A DNA stretch of 64,000 nt from Chitinophagaceae bacterium (GTDB taxonomy: Bacteria; Bacteroidota; Bacteroidia; Chitinophagales; Chitinophagaceae): assembly GCA_023251255.1 (NCBI GenBank), contig JAHEZD010000015.1, positions 1-64,000 on the forward strand, given 5' to 3'. The notes below the pieces were generated by a model. That model did no database searches. It had not been told where the DNA came from and saw nothing but the letters and a program-made list of their open reading frames with translations. Below are positions 33,320-43,487 of the stretch, piece after piece (the first letter of the stretch is position 1; each line of letters starts with the position of its first letter). A program made the translations under genes and the position numbers.

Positions 33320-35926
33320 TTAATTATTCAGTTCATTCCTAAACACTACCACCCCGTCAAAAACATCTACCAGCACAGGCTTGGTTTTATCAACGTTGCC
33401 CCCAAGTATTTTTTTGCTCAGTTGGTTAACGATTTCCTTTTGGATCAGCCTTTTCAACGGTCTTGCGCCCATTTGGGCATCGTAACCATTTTCTGCGAGG
33501 AAATCCAATAAATAATCACTGAACTGCAGTTCAATTCCATTCTGTGCAACCAATTGCTTCAATCCTTTTAATTGAATATTGATAATCCCCTTTATTTGCT
33601 TTTTGAGCAACGGCTGGAACATGATAATTTCATCGACCCTGTTCAAAAACTCCGGCCTAATGGTTTGACGGAGGAGGTTCATCACATCAACTTTCGCCTT
33701 GTCCGTTGCCTCTTCAACATTGTTTTCATTTACATTCTCAAAAGCATCTTGAATTAAATGGCTACCGATATTGCTGGTCATGATAACGATGGTATTCTTG
33801 AAGTTCACCACACGGCCCTTATTATCTGTTAACCTACCATCATCCAATACTTGGAGCAAGATATTCCAAACATCAGGGTGTGCTTTTTCAATTTCATCCA
33901 ATAATACCACACTATAAGGCTTGCGGCGAACGGCTTCTGTTAGCTGTCCACCTTCATCATAACCTACGTAACCCGGAGGCGCACCTACTAGTCTTGACAC
34001 CGCATGTTTCTCCTGGTATTCACTCATGTCAATACGTGTCATCATGCTTTCATCATCAAATAAATATTCTGCCAATGCTTTGGCCAGTTCCGTTTTGCCA
34101 ACACCAGTTGTGCCCAAGAAAATAAATGACCCAATGGGCTTTTTAGGGTCCTGCAAACCTGCACGGCTCCTGCGGATAGCATCAGCAACTGCAGTTATGG
34201 CTTCTTCCTGGCCAACAACCCTTTTATGCAGTTCATCTTCCAGGTTCAGGAGTTTCTCCCTTTCACTCTGCAGCATTTTGCTTACCGGTATACCTGTGGC
34301 TTTGGCAATGGCCTGTGCAATATCTTCCGCATCCACTTCTTCCTTCATCAAACGCTGGTTATCGCTAATGGTAGCCAGTTCTGCTGAATCAGCTTCAATG
34401 GTTTTTTCAGCATCTTTTATTTTGCCATAACGTATTTCGGCCACTTTCCCAAAATCACCATTCCTCTCTGCCTGCTCTGCTTCCAGTTTCAAGCCTTCAA
34501 TGGCAGCTTTGGCATTCTGTATCCTTTCAACGATTTCTTTTTCCTGTTTCCATTTGGCTTTTAACGTATCGCGTTCAACGCTCAACAAGGAAATCTCCTG
34601 GGAAAGTTCCTTCAACTTGGCATCATCATTTTCCCGTTTGATGGCTTCCCGCTCAATTTCCAATTGACGGATACTCCTTTCCAATTTATCCAGTTCCTCT
34701 GGCATGGAATTCATTTCCAGCCTTAGCTTGGCTGCACTTTCATCAATTAGGTCAATGGCCTTATCTGGCAGGAACCTATCTGTAATATAACGGGAGGAAA
34801 GTTCAACGGCCGCAATAATGGCTTCATCCTTTATACGTACATGATGATGCGTTTCATATTTGTCCTTGATACCACGCAGAATGGAAACTGCATCTTCAAT
34901 ATTCGGTTCATCTATGATAACTTTCTGGAAACGGCGTTCCAGTGCCTTGTCCTTCTCAAAATATTTTTGGTACTCGTTCAACGTAGTTGCACCAATGGCC
35001 CGCAGTTCACCCCGTGCCAATGCAGGCTTCAAAATATTGGCGGCATCCATGGCACCTTCTCCACCGCCAGCACCAATCAATGTATGGATCTCATCAATGA
35101 ACAACAAAATATCACCTTCGCTATCGCCCACTTCCTTAACTACAGCTTTCAAGCGTTCCTCAAATTCACCTTTATATTTTGCACCAGCAATCAGGAGTCC
35201 CATATCCAATGCAAAAATAATTTTGCTTTTCAGGTTTTCAGGCACGTCGCCATTTACAATCCTCATGGCCAGTCCCTCTGCGATGGCGGTTTTGCCCACA
35301 CCCGGTTCGCCTACCAAAATAGGGTTGTTCTTGCTCCTTCTCGATAAAATATGGAGCGTTCTCCTTATCTCCTCATCACGGCCAATAACAGGATCAAGCT
35401 TGCCACTCCTTGCCATTTCATTTAGGTTCTTGGCATATTTCTGCAAGCTATTGTATTGATTATTCTGGGTCTGGGAGTTCACAGTGGAGCCTTTCCGTAA
35501 ATCCTTGATGGCAGCTACCAGCCCTTTTTCAGTTAGGCCAGCATCCTTCAATGTTTTGCCAGTATCGTCGTTCACTTGCATAAGTCCCAACAGCAAATGT
35601 TCCACACTTACAAATTCATCGCTGAACTGTTTCAGTGCGGCATTGGCTTTGAGCAATGCTGTGTTCAGGTCCCTACTCACATTCTGTGCAGGCTCATTGC
35701 CAGCAGCTTTCGGCAACCGTTTGATGGTTTCGTCCAATTTGCTTTCCACAAAGGATACGTTCACATTGTTTTTCTTGAGTAGGTATTCCACAGGACTGTC
35801 CTCGTCTTTCAGCAAAGCCTTCAGCAGATGATTGGTCTCAATATTGGGGTTGCCATCATTGAAAGCTATCTGCTGTGCAGCCTGAATGGTTTCCTGTGCC
35901 TTGATGGTATAATTGTTAAGGTTCAT
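33320..35926 (-). CDS. clpB: ATP-dependent disaggregase ClpB
   Basis: ClpB is a hexameric AAA+ machine that pulls proteins out of aggregates together with DnaK. The 868-residue product has the N-terminal Clp repeat domain (1-145), AAA-1 with [13 protein letters not shown] and [13 protein letters not shown], the coiled-coil middle domain (about 400-525) that binds DnaK, and AAA-2 with [12 protein letters not shown] and [15 protein letters not shown]. Arginine fingers and the C-terminal small domain are present. The middle domain separates it from ClpA and ClpC. Heat-shock control is expected, but I found no CIRCE-like inverted repeat upstream. Confidence 0.97.
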   Translation of the reverse strand: MNLNNYTIKAQETIQAAQQIAFNDGNPNIETNHLLKALLKDEDSPVEYLLKKNNVNVSFVESKLDETIKRLPKAAGNEPAQNVSRDLNTALLKANAALKQFSDEFVSVEHLLLGLMQVNDDTGKTLKDAGLTEKGLVAAIKDLRKGSTVNSQTQNNQYNSLQKYAKNLNEMARSGKLDPVIGRDEEIRRTLHILSRRSKNNPILVGEPGVGKTAIAEGLAMRIVNGDVPENLKSKIIFALDMGLLIAGAKYKGEFEERLKAVVKEVGDSEGDILLFIDEIHTLIGAGGGEGAMDAANILKPALARGELRAIGATTLNEYQKYFEKDKALERRFQKVIIDEPNIEDAVSILRGIKDKYETHHHVRIKDEAIIAAVELSSRYITDRFLPDKAIDLIDESAAKLRLEMNSMPEELDKLERSIRQLEIEREAIKRENDDAKLKELSQEISLLSVERDTLKAKWKQEKEIVERIQNAKAAIEGLKLEAEQAERNGDFGKVAEIRYGKIKDAEKTIEADSAELATISDNQRLMKEEVDAEDIAQAIAKATGIPVSKMLQSEREKLLNLEDELHKRVVGQEEAITAVADAIRRSRAGLQDPKKPIGSFIFLGTTGVGKTELAKALAEYLFDDESMMTRIDMSEYQEKHAVSRLVGAPPGYVGYDEGGQLTEAVRRKPYSVVLLDEIEKAHPDVWNILLQVLDDGRLTDNKGRVVNFKNTIVIMTSNIGSHLIQDAFENVNENNVEEATDKAKVDVMNLLRQTIRPEFLNRVDEIIMFQPLLKKQIKGIINIQLKGLKQLVAQNGIELQFSDYLLDFLAENGYDAQMGARPLKRLIQKEIVNQLSKKILGGNVDKTKPVLVDVFDGVVVFRNELNN

Positions 35927-36158
35927 TATTTTTTCGATTTCTGATTTGAAAATTTATGATTTTATGGAACAGTTTCACCGTTCCAGCCTGACTATTTCAT
36001 TTCTATGGATACTTCATTCTTTTATAGCAACAGATACTTTTACCTCCACCTCGCTATCACTTTCAATGTTTATTTCAAACATTGGAACTTTGCAACCATT
36101 AAACTTCGGAACTGTTCTACGTTCACAAATAATCATCCAATAAGTTAAACAAGAAATC

Positions 36159-37262
36159 ATGTCATACAATTCAAGGCAAACATGCCTAAAAGTCCTTCCA
36201 GTATTGCTTTTCATGCTATTCTTTCAGGTAAGTTATAGCCAGTACAACTTCATTAAGGTGGAGGACTGGATGGAAGACCACCTGAAAGATTTGGGTGGGC
36301 GTGCAGTTATCATGATTTATAAAAATGGCAAAATTGTTTACCAGAATGATGAAAACCATCTGACCAAGAAACAAAAAATAATCGGGAAGTACATAGCCAG
36401 AAAAAAAGGTGTTGAACTTGACCAGAAAGATTTCTCTCCGACCAGCCGCGTACGGATTGCCAGTTGCAGTAAATGGTTAAGTGCAGCATTGGTGATGACT
36501 TTTGTAGATGAAGGCAAATTAAAGGTGGAAGACAGCATTGGGAAATACCTGCCTATTTTTACCCAATACGGCAAAGGGGCCATCAAAGTGAGTGATTGCC
36601 TGAGCCATTTAACTGGTATCAAGCAAGTTGAGTTGAAAGAGAGTATTCAGTCCATGCAAAATTTGCATTCCATGGATGAAGCCATATTGGCCCTTGCCCA
36701 ACAACCAATGGAAGGAATACCGGGCAAAACTTTCCATTATGGAAACGCTGGTCTCCAAATTTGCGGGGCCATCATTGAAAAGATTGCAAAGAAGGATTTT
36801 GAAACGCTGTTTGCTGAAAGGCTTGCCCAACCATTGGGCATGAAAAACACCGATTTTGGGAAGAAAGAAGTGCCACTGCCAGCAGGCGGTGCATGGAGCA
36901 CAACGGAAGATTACATGAATTTCCTGATCATGATATTAAACAAAGGGGCTTTCAATGGCAAAAGAATACTGAGTGAGCATTCCATTGTGGAAATGCAAAA
37001 AAACAGGACGGCAAATGCAGATATTCAATCTACACCGGCGCAGAAAAGGGCTACAGCCTACGGTTATGGCGAATGGGTGGATGAAGAAGAAAATGGCACC
37101 ACAAAAGCGGTCAGCAGCCCCGGTTTGTTTGGCAGTGTGCCTATCGTTGATAATAAGAGGAATTACTGTGCTTTTTTAATGGTCTTCAACATGAAATACA
37201 AGGGCAGGCAGGAAATCAATGCAGACCTGAAAAAACGTATCGATGCGGCCTTGGGATATTAA
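36159..37262 (+). CDS. Secreted serine hydrolase, class C beta-lactamase fold
   Basis: The 367-residue protein has a signal peptide ending at SYSQ near residue 28. The beta-lactamase/penicillin-binding fold is marked by S102-x-x-K105 (IASCSKWLSAA), the tyrosine motif YGN (194-196) and a small-residue GLFGS segment where KTG would lie. The active residues are intact. Such proteins include DD-peptidases, esterases and D-amino-acid amidases, so the substrate cannot be named. It is the first of four plus-strand genes, and its paralogue follows 68 bp downstream. Confidence 0.87.
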   Translation: MSYNSRQTCLKVLPVLLFMLFFQVSYSQYNFIKVEDWMEDHLKDLGGRAVIMIYKNGKIVYQNDENHLTKKQKIIGKYIARKKGVELDQKDFSPTSRVRIASCSKWLSAALVMTFVDEGKLKVEDSIGKYLPIFTQYGKGAIKVSDCLSHLTGIKQVELKESIQSMQNLHSMDEAILALAQQPMEGIPGKTFHYGNAGLQICGAIIEKIAKKDFETLFAERLAQPLGMKNTDFGKKEVPLPAGGAWSTTEDYMNFLIMILNKGAFNGKRILSEHSIVEMQKNRTANADIQSTPAQKRATAYGYGEWVDEEENGTTKAVSSPGLFGSVPIVDNKRNYCAFLMVFNMKYKGRQEINADLKKRIDAALGY

Positions 37263-37330
37263 ACCATCATTTTCTGTTTTCAATAACAGCTTCTTTAAGT
37301 AACATTGTTGCCTACTCTTAAAACTAGTTT

Positions 37331-38359
37331 ATGAAACTGTACAAATTTTCAACGATAATTACTTTTTGCTTCTTGGCTGCTGCATCGCACGCCCAATATG
37401 ATTTCAGTGAACTTACACAGAAACTGGAAGCCAATAAAAAGGAACTGGGCAAATCATACGCAGTACTGATTTATAAGGATGGCAAGATAATTTACGATAA
37501 GAAAATTGGTGAAGAATTCGACAAGAAAACCCAGGCACCCATTGCTGCCGCCAGCCAATGGCTCACTGCAGCCTTGGTAATGACCTTTGTGGATGAAGGC
37601 AAACTCACCCTCGATACAAAGGTTTCCGATTACCTCCCCATATTCAAGACCTATGGCAAAAGTTACATTACCATCAGGCACTGCCTTGCACACATGACAG
37701 GTATCCAAGCAAAGAAAAACATAGCAGGCTTCACAGCAAAAAGCAAAACTGATAAACTGGAAGATGAAGTAAACGAATTTGTGAAACGTGAAATTGAAAA
37801 CAATGCGGGTGCTGAATGCTGGTACAACAATGTAGGAGCAAGTATTGCGGCCAGGGTGCTGGAAGTGATTACCAAAAAGAATTTCGATCGATTGATGAGC
37901 GAAAGGATCATCAGGCCATTGATGATGCGCAGCACCAGCTTCAATGTGGAAAAAGCTGTAAACCCAGCAGGCGGTGCCACTTCATCAGCCGTAGACTACA
38001 TGAACTTCCTGACCATGATGCTGAACAAGGGTATGTTTAACGGGAGAAAAATCTTAAGCGAGGACGCGGTGAAGCAACTGGAAACACCACAAATGACGCA
38101 GGGCATGGTAAAGTATGCACCCAAAGCTGCCGAAGGCTCAGATTTTGGTTTGGGCGACATTATCCTGGAAAAAGATGGATCGGGCAAGGTTACGGCAGTG
38201 GCCAGTCCGGGGTTCTATGGCACTTGGCCTATGATTGACCTTTGCAGGGGCTACGCTTGCATCATTTTTACCAAAGACCTGCCCAATGAAACCAAGAAGG
38301 AAATTTATACTGATTTTAAGGCCAGTATCGACAAAGTGATAGGGAGTGATTGCAAATAA
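37331..38359 (+). CDS. Beta-lactamase-fold paralogue lacking the SxxK motif
   Basis: The 342-residue protein has a signal peptide ending at SHAQ (about residue 22) and aligns along its whole length with the preceding gene product. Where that protein has I-A-S-C-S-K-W, this one has I71-A-A-A-S-Q-W77, so the nucleophile is alanine and the general base is glutamine. The YNN tyrosine motif, the PAGGATSSAVDYMNFL segment and the VASPGFYGTWP ending remain. The frame is intact, so it is not a decaying gene; it may bind ligand or partner without catalysis. The spacing to the next gene is 28 bp. Confidence 0.85.
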   Translation: MKLYKFSTIITFCFLAAASHAQYDFSELTQKLEANKKELGKSYAVLIYKDGKIIYDKKIGEEFDKKTQAPIAAASQWLTAALVMTFVDEGKLTLDTKVSDYLPIFKTYGKSYITIRHCLAHMTGIQAKKNIAGFTAKSKTDKLEDEVNEFVKREIENNAGAECWYNNVGASIAARVLEVITKKNFDRLMSERIIRPLMMRSTSFNVEKAVNPAGGATSSAVDYMNFLTMMLNKGMFNGRKILSEDAVKQLETPQMTQGMVKYAPKAAEGSDFGLGDIILEKDGSGKVTAVASPGFYGTWPMIDLCRGYACIIFTKDLPNETKKEIYTDFKASIDKVIGSDCK

Positions 38360-38387
38360 TCGCTCCAATGCATTTACTTTTGCAACC

Positions 38388-39200
38388 ATGAAAAAGATAA
38401 CTGTGATGCTGCTTGCAGTGCTGGCTGCAATAAACCTCAACGCACAAACAAAAAAGAAGAAAGAGCCTTTGTTCAAGGGCATGTACCTGCAATGGGGCTA
38501 TAATACAGAATGGTACACAAGGAGCAATATCAATGTTAGGCTTTCCAATGGAAGCAACTTCACTTTGCACAGTGCAAAAGCACATGATTCGCCAGATTTT
38601 GATGCCATACCTAAAAAACCTACCCAAGTTTCCATTCCACAATATAATTACAGAATCGGTTTCTATTTGAACAAACAGAAAACGAAAGCTATTGAACTGA
38701 ATTTTGACCATGCCAAATACATTGTTACCGACGGGCAAACCGTTCATGTAACAGGTACCATTGACGGCAAGCACGTAGATGGTGACAGTGTGATGGATGG
38801 CAATAGGTTTATGCACTTTGAACATACAGATGGCGCCAATTGGGTGCATATCAATTATGTGCAGCAACAAACCCTGGCCAGAACAGTTGGTACAAAAAGG
38901 AACCTGCTTACTTGGGTATGGAAAGTAGGCGCGGGTATCAATATTCCAAGAACTGATTTCACTTGGCGCGGCCAGGAACTGAACAATAATTTCCACGTAG
39001 CCGGTTACAATATCAGTGCAGAAAGCGGCCTGCGTTTTTATCCCTTCAAGAAATTCTTTATCGAAGGAACTGCCAAATCGGGCTTTGTGCAATATGTGAA
39101 TGCACTTTGCAATACGGAAGCAGAAAAGGGAAACAGGGCAAGCCACAACTTTGGCTATTTCGAATTGATTGGGACCTTTGGTTACGACATCAATTTTTAA
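38388..39200 (+). CDS. Outer-membrane beta-barrel-like protein
   Basis: I chose the ATG at 38388 (MKKITVMLLAVLAA), giving 270 residues and a signal peptide ending at LNAQ (about residue 20). The mature protein is rich in aromatic residues at strand ends (LQWGYNTEWYTRS, YNYRIGFYLN, ESGLRFYPFKKFF), and it ends in GTFGYDINF with a terminal phenylalanine typical of BAM-inserted barrels. No motif names its function. It lies 28 bp after the inactive hydrolase paralogue and 2 bp before the channel-like gene. Confidence 0.75.
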   Translation: MKKITVMLLAVLAAINLNAQTKKKKEPLFKGMYLQWGYNTEWYTRSNINVRLSNGSNFTLHSAKAHDSPDFDAIPKKPTQVSIPQYNYRIGFYLNKQKTKAIELNFDHAKYIVTDGQTVHVTGTIDGKHVDGDSVMDGNRFMHFEHTDGANWVHINYVQQQTLARTVGTKRNLLTWVWKVGAGINIPRTDFTWRGQELNNNFHVAGYNISAESGLRFYPFKKFFIEGTAKSGFVQYVNALCNTEAEKGNRASHNFGYFELIGTFGYDINF

Positions 39201-39202
39201 TT

Positions 39203-39541
39203 ATGTACGAAAACAAGAAAGAGCCCCTAGCCCCAAAGAAAGTTTTTATTTCACGGGTAATTACCAACCTTCTCTATACGATGCTTTTCCTTTCTATCTG
39301 TTTGTTAATTGGGATTGCAGGCTACCATTATACTGCAGGAATTGGCTGGCTTGACAGTATGCACAATGCATCAATGATCCTGAGCGGCATGGGCCCAGTA
39401 GCAGAAATCAAAACCAATGCAGGCAAATGGTTCAGCAGTTTTTATGCACTGTTCAGCGGTGTGGCCTTTATCACGAATATCAGTTTCCTGCTGGCACCAA
39501 TTGCGCACCGCTTTTTTCATAAGCTGCATGTGGAGGAATAG
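39203..39541 (+). CDS. Two-helix potassium-channel-like membrane protein
   Basis: The 112-residue protein starts at the ATG at 39203, 2 bp after the previous stop codon. Helix one covers about 18-41. A re-entrant pore-like segment follows (WLDSMHNASMILSGMGPV, 49-66), and then helix two (about 75-98) introduced by TNAGKWFSSFYALFSG. This order and the TxxGKxFxxxYxLxSG phrase match the ion_trans_2 pore module of potassium channels. The selectivity filter TVGYGD is replaced by LSGMGPV, so ion selectivity, if any, must differ. No RCK domain is attached; a short basic and His-rich tail ends the protein. The channel relation is inference from pattern. Confidence 0.6.
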   Translation: MYENKKEPLAPKKVFISRVITNLLYTMLFLSICLLIGIAGYHYTAGIGWLDSMHNASMILSGMGPVAEIKTNAGKWFSSFYALFSGVAFITNISFLLAPIAHRFFHKLHVEE

Positions 39542-41443
39542 CTATTCGTCTTTTTTCACCAGTACCATCCTGCTCCTATCCGATTTGTAAATCGATTCAT
39601 AAAAGCTGACCAGTTCCTTGTAATCGGATTTTGGGAAGCGGCCACTGTTCCTCTCCAGCTTCCTGAAGAAAACAATCCTGTCGCCTATCAATTGAAAATT
39701 GGCACTGTAGTTCCCAAACTTTGATTTGACATTGGTGTCATGGGGCAGTGCTTCTGGCGAAAACCCTTTGGGTATTTGTATTTCAACACTGTCTATGTCC
39801 CTATATTCAAACATGAATTCAATGTCATGCATCCGCTCTTCGTCCTTCAACTTCGTCCCACTCCTGTTGTAAATATTTGGCGTAATGAACAGCCGCTTGC
39901 CAGAAACCTGGGCATAATTTTCCACTACCAGATCAACCTCTTCATCAATAGATGGAATGGCAGTCCTGTTTTCTTGGTACGCTAGGTTTTTCACATCAAA
40001 CGTTCCCAAATTAATGGTTTTCCTCAATTGCTCCAACTGCTTCTGCTTGGGCAATGAATGGATCATTTCATATAAATCGTCTTGCTCCATTCCACTGTAC
40101 CTCGTACTAATCTTAGCTGACAACTGCCCTTCTTCATTCAATGTGGCCTTGATAGTCCTACATTGCTGATTATCGTTCAGTTTATATTCCGGTGTACGTA
40201 CCAAATAGCCACCATCCTCTTTAATCATCAGTGCGTAGCGGTTGCTGGTAAAGTTGCTCATATAACCAGCAGGCAATGTTTGGCTGGTGCATTCCAGCCA
40301 CATGGTATCCTTTTCCAAGGGAATAGATAGAATAACATGGTTGAACTGCTGCCCGGGGAAATCTTCCACCAAATCCCTTTTGTACTGACCTGCTTTTACG
40401 ATGGTATAATATGAATTGACCCCTGCCTCCTTCAATAAGGAAAACATATAATTGGTCAGTGCCTTGCAATCGCCATATCCTTTTTTGGAAACAAATGCTG
40501 CATCCAAAGGCTGCCAGCCACCTATACCCAGTTGTATGCTAATGTACCTTGTATTTTTTTGCAGGTATTCGTACAGTAACGCAATCTTTTTCCTTATATC
40601 TATAGTAGCATCAGCTATCTGATGAACGGCCTGTTTTACATTATCCGGTAAAACATCCCTGTTCTGTTTTAAAGCATATACAAATTTCCCGAAATCCTGC
40701 CAAGTGTTCATATTTCCACTATAACTATCAATGCTGAATTCAGTAGGGCCAATCATTACAGTAGTGGTTAGTTTCTGCCATCCTGGTGCTGCATATTCAT
40801 CATTCAATGCAGTCAGGTTTTTTACGGACCAAGTAAATATTTTCTTGTTCTTCTCATTCGTAACCAACGGTCCGCCTGTATAATTGTATTCCTTGTGCCG
40901 GATGCTGTAGCTAGCTGGCATCACCACTTCATAGGAACTTTGCTCAACACTGTAGCCATCGTCTTCCTGCGGCATCCATGATGGCATGAACATCAGTTCA
41001 TCCTGTTTTTTCTCCACCTCATACTCCACCGTGTAAGGATAAATCTTGTGGTAGAAATGATAGGTCTTCACCCTGCTATCATCTGCAAAGCTTTCGCCAA
41101 CGGCACTGAAGTCTCCAATATCTGCTTTCTTCACCGATTTTATTTTCTTACCATCAGCATCGTACAAATTCCCTTCTATGGATTTGATGGAATGGAACTT
41201 ATCGTAATTTTCCGAAATACCTGCAAACCTATCGCCAGTTTCATTTAAAATGGTAACCGCATATTTATAATAATAGGTGGCACTGCCCACATCCTTTATT
41301 TCAAAACGCACTTGCTCCATCCGTTTTACAACAGAGGCATTCTTCAATAATGCTGGGGCTATTTTGCTTACGGCATAATCGCCGTCACCAGCATGTGCAT
41401 TGACCACAAACAATAAAAATGCTAGGGCTATTAAGGGTCTCAT
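39542..41443 (-). CDS. DUF3857 transglutaminase-like protein, catalytic residues present
   Basis: I chose the ATG at 41443 (MRPLIALAFLLF), which is preceded by only one base after the upstream stop codon, giving 633 residues and a signal peptide ending at AHAG near 19. The N-terminal DUF3857 domain (about 45-215) is followed by a transglutaminase-like core with Cys326 (KGYGDCKALT), His369 (FNHVIL) and an acid at 384 (WLECT). A DUF3858-like beta-domain makes up the C-terminal part. It is likely periplasmic and could cross-link or cleave amide bonds. It forms a tight pair with the gene upstream. Confidence 0.88.
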   Translation of the reverse strand: MRPLIALAFLLFVVNAHAGDGDYAVSKIAPALLKNASVVKRMEQVRFEIKDVGSATYYYKYAVTILNETGDRFAGISENYDKFHSIKSIEGNLYDADGKKIKSVKKADIGDFSAVGESFADDSRVKTYHFYHKIYPYTVEYEVEKKQDELMFMPSWMPQEDDGYSVEQSSYEVVMPASYSIRHKEYNYTGGPLVTNEKNKKIFTWSVKNLTALNDEYAAPGWQKLTTTVMIGPTEFSIDSYSGNMNTWQDFGKFVYALKQNRDVLPDNVKQAVHQIADATIDIRKKIALLYEYLQKNTRYISIQLGIGGWQPLDAAFVSKKGYGDCKALTNYMFSLLKEAGVNSYYTIVKAGQYKRDLVEDFPGQQFNHVILSIPLEKDTMWLECTSQTLPAGYMSNFTSNRYALMIKEDGGYLVRTPEYKLNDNQQCRTIKATLNEEGQLSAKISTRYSGMEQDDLYEMIHSLPKQKQLEQLRKTINLGTFDVKNLAYQENRTAIPSIDEEVDLVVENYAQVSGKRLFITPNIYNRSGTKLKDEERMHDIEFMFEYRDIDSVEIQIPKGFSPEALPHDTNVKSKFGNYSANFQLIGDRIVFFRKLERNSGRFPKSDYKELVSFYESIYKSDRSRMVLVKKDE

Positions 41444-41444
41444 A

Positions 41445-43451
41445 TTATTTTGTTTTCTTGAAGACAATCTGCTCGCTCTGTTTCTTTACAATATAGGCAA
41501 AAAAATTGCGTAGGTTCTCGTATTCATCAGGCTCAAAAGTTGCCTTGTTAATGACTATTGTAGAACGTAACTGTATGACGCCATCCTTATTGCTGACAAT
41601 ATATTCAAATTTCCCTTCGTCATCATTGAAATTCACCCGAACAGATTTTGGCACTTCGTCCACTTTATACCCTTCTGGAACTTCCATATTCAGTACGTAA
41701 ACCTCGTTGGTGGCATAGGGCATTTCAACTGGGTAGAACCGTTGGGCAGACTTGAAAGGATTTGTTTTGTAAGCTTCATTAAACATCGGGTTAAAATAAA
41801 TAATATCTTCATCGCTTGCTGGCATTTTGAAATCATATTTCACCACTGCTATCTCATCATAATTTTTCTGGTTCTCTATCTCCCCATTTTCCACTTCTGT
41901 TTCCATGGCAAATGATTTCTTGATTCCTTTAAAATAATCCTCCTTTGTAGTCTTGACGAGTTTTTCCCTCAAATCGGTCGACTCATAATACCCTAAGTTT
42001 GAAGTGAAAGAGCCATTGATACCACCTTTCTCCCCTTTTGTGATGAACACAGAAGTTACCTTACTTTCCTTTAATGATGAAGGCAATAGGTTGATCAATA
42101 CCGGCATTGGCGCTATTAACCTTGCATTACCGTTGTAGCATTCCTCAGGCAGTTTCCCAAAACCTAATTTATTTTCTGAAGCATCCAATAAATAAACAGT
42201 TGTATCAACTACCAACTTGCATATAACATAATTGAACTTGCTTAAAATTGGGTATGCATCAAAAGTTTTTCCATGTTCTTTTGTGCTAAGTAACGCAGGT
42301 ACAGCATCCAGCCCTTGATGTTTAAGCATGGCCGTAAGCAATAGGTTAATATCGGCAACATTCCCGTTCCTGTTCTGGAATATCTTCTTAATTGGGGCTG
42401 ACAACCTTGTTGCATCATGGTCCGTACAAGTAAAATTATCCCTTAAGAATTCGTATGTTCTTTTTGCTTTTTCATAGGGGGAACTTGCTCCTTGGATGAT
42501 TTTTGAAATGTCGTCGCTCATCCACCCATTTCTTGCATAAACATCTGCGCCAAAACTTTCACTTTTCATAAGTTCATCGGCCACCTGCATCCAAGTCCTC
42601 ATTTTGGGTATTTCCGGTCTATCGGGATAGCGCAAACTGGCAATCTGGAACTCTATCTTGGCAATATGGTTCCTTAAGGTGGTTGTATAGTTCTCCTTTT
42701 TCAAAGCAGGAACATTCTGCATGGCCCATGTAGTATGGTAAGTATTTGATTTAAGTGTAACTACTTCGCTCCTATCATAGGCACCACTTCCGGGTATGAG
42801 AATATTATAAGTATCGTAACTCGTAGCAACTGTATCAATAGTATAGGGATGGTAGCCCTGTCTCAATGAAACGAAATTGAAAATGGAAGGAACTGTGAGG
42901 TCGTATTCGCTCCAAAGCACGGGTTCATTCCCTTGAAAGTACCAGCTTTTTAAATCTGTTGAAAAGGGGGAGGAAAGTATATAAGTATATTCAATGATTG
43001 ACCCCTCCTTGATGTTGGGCAGGGTAAGTTTCTGCACAACAAAATTATTGCTTACCTTATCCTTAAACAGTGACGATTTATCAACTTTCGAACTTACTAC
43101 ACTCCCATTCTCCAAGTTATAGGTTACTGCCTCCAACTTTTCAATTTTTTCTTCCATCGATGTTCCCTTGTACAAAGGAATTTCAATAGTGGCCAGGTCA
43201 AAGGAATTCTTGTTCAGCAGCCTAATCCTTTTATGGAACTTGTACAGCACATTGAAATCGGCCTTGTTATCGCCCTCATACTTTGCTGTGCAATAATCGT
43301 AGAGCACCACGGCGTTGGCACTGCTGTCAATTTCGTAAACTGAATTCTTGAAGTCTTCTGCCTTTACATCGCCGTATTTTATTTTTGGTCGTTGTGCAAA
43401 AGCCAAGCAGGATGCAGATAAAAGGAATGCCAGGAAGGTATATCTTCTCAT
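41445..43451 (-). CDS. DUF3857 transglutaminase-like protein, catalytic residues lost
   Basis: The 668-residue protein has a signal peptide ending at AFAQ (residue 20) and the same DUF3857, transglutaminase and DUF3858 layout as the next gene. At the catalytic positions it has GNV365AD instead of GDC, and FNY408V instead of FNH. Asp423 (LLDAS) remains. It should therefore be unable to act as a thiol transglutaminase or protease. The stop codon and the next ATG are separated by one base (TAATATG), so the two products are made together and may form a complex. Confidence 0.87.
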   Translation of the reverse strand: MRRYTFLAFLLSASCLAFAQRPKIKYGDVKAEDFKNSVYEIDSSANAVVLYDYCTAKYEGDNKADFNVLYKFHKRIRLLNKNSFDLATIEIPLYKGTSMEEKIEKLEAVTYNLENGSVVSSKVDKSSLFKDKVSNNFVVQKLTLPNIKEGSIIEYTYILSSPFSTDLKSWYFQGNEPVLWSEYDLTVPSIFNFVSLRQGYHPYTIDTVATSYDTYNILIPGSGAYDRSEVVTLKSNTYHTTWAMQNVPALKKENYTTTLRNHIAKIEFQIASLRYPDRPEIPKMRTWMQVADELMKSESFGADVYARNGWMSDDISKIIQGASSPYEKAKRTYEFLRDNFTCTDHDATRLSAPIKKIFQNRNGNVADINLLLTAMLKHQGLDAVPALLSTKEHGKTFDAYPILSKFNYVICKLVVDTTVYLLDASENKLGFGKLPEECYNGNARLIAPMPVLINLLPSSLKESKVTSVFITKGEKGGINGSFTSNLGYYESTDLREKLVKTTKEDYFKGIKKSFAMETEVENGEIENQKNYDEIAVVKYDFKMPASDEDIIYFNPMFNEAYKTNPFKSAQRFYPVEMPYATNEVYVLNMEVPEGYKVDEVPKSVRVNFNDDEGKFEYIVSNKDGVIQLRSTIVINKATFEPDEYENLRNFFAYIVKKQSEQIVFKKTK

Positions 43452-43487
43452 GTAGCTAAATTTGTAAGGGCTTATAACATTTGGAGA

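Noticed and set aside
38316-39146. 276-codon minus-strand frame opposite the barrel-like gene
   Set aside because: It is a long shadow frame. The plus-strand gene has a signal peptide, barrel features and correct spacing to its neighbours.
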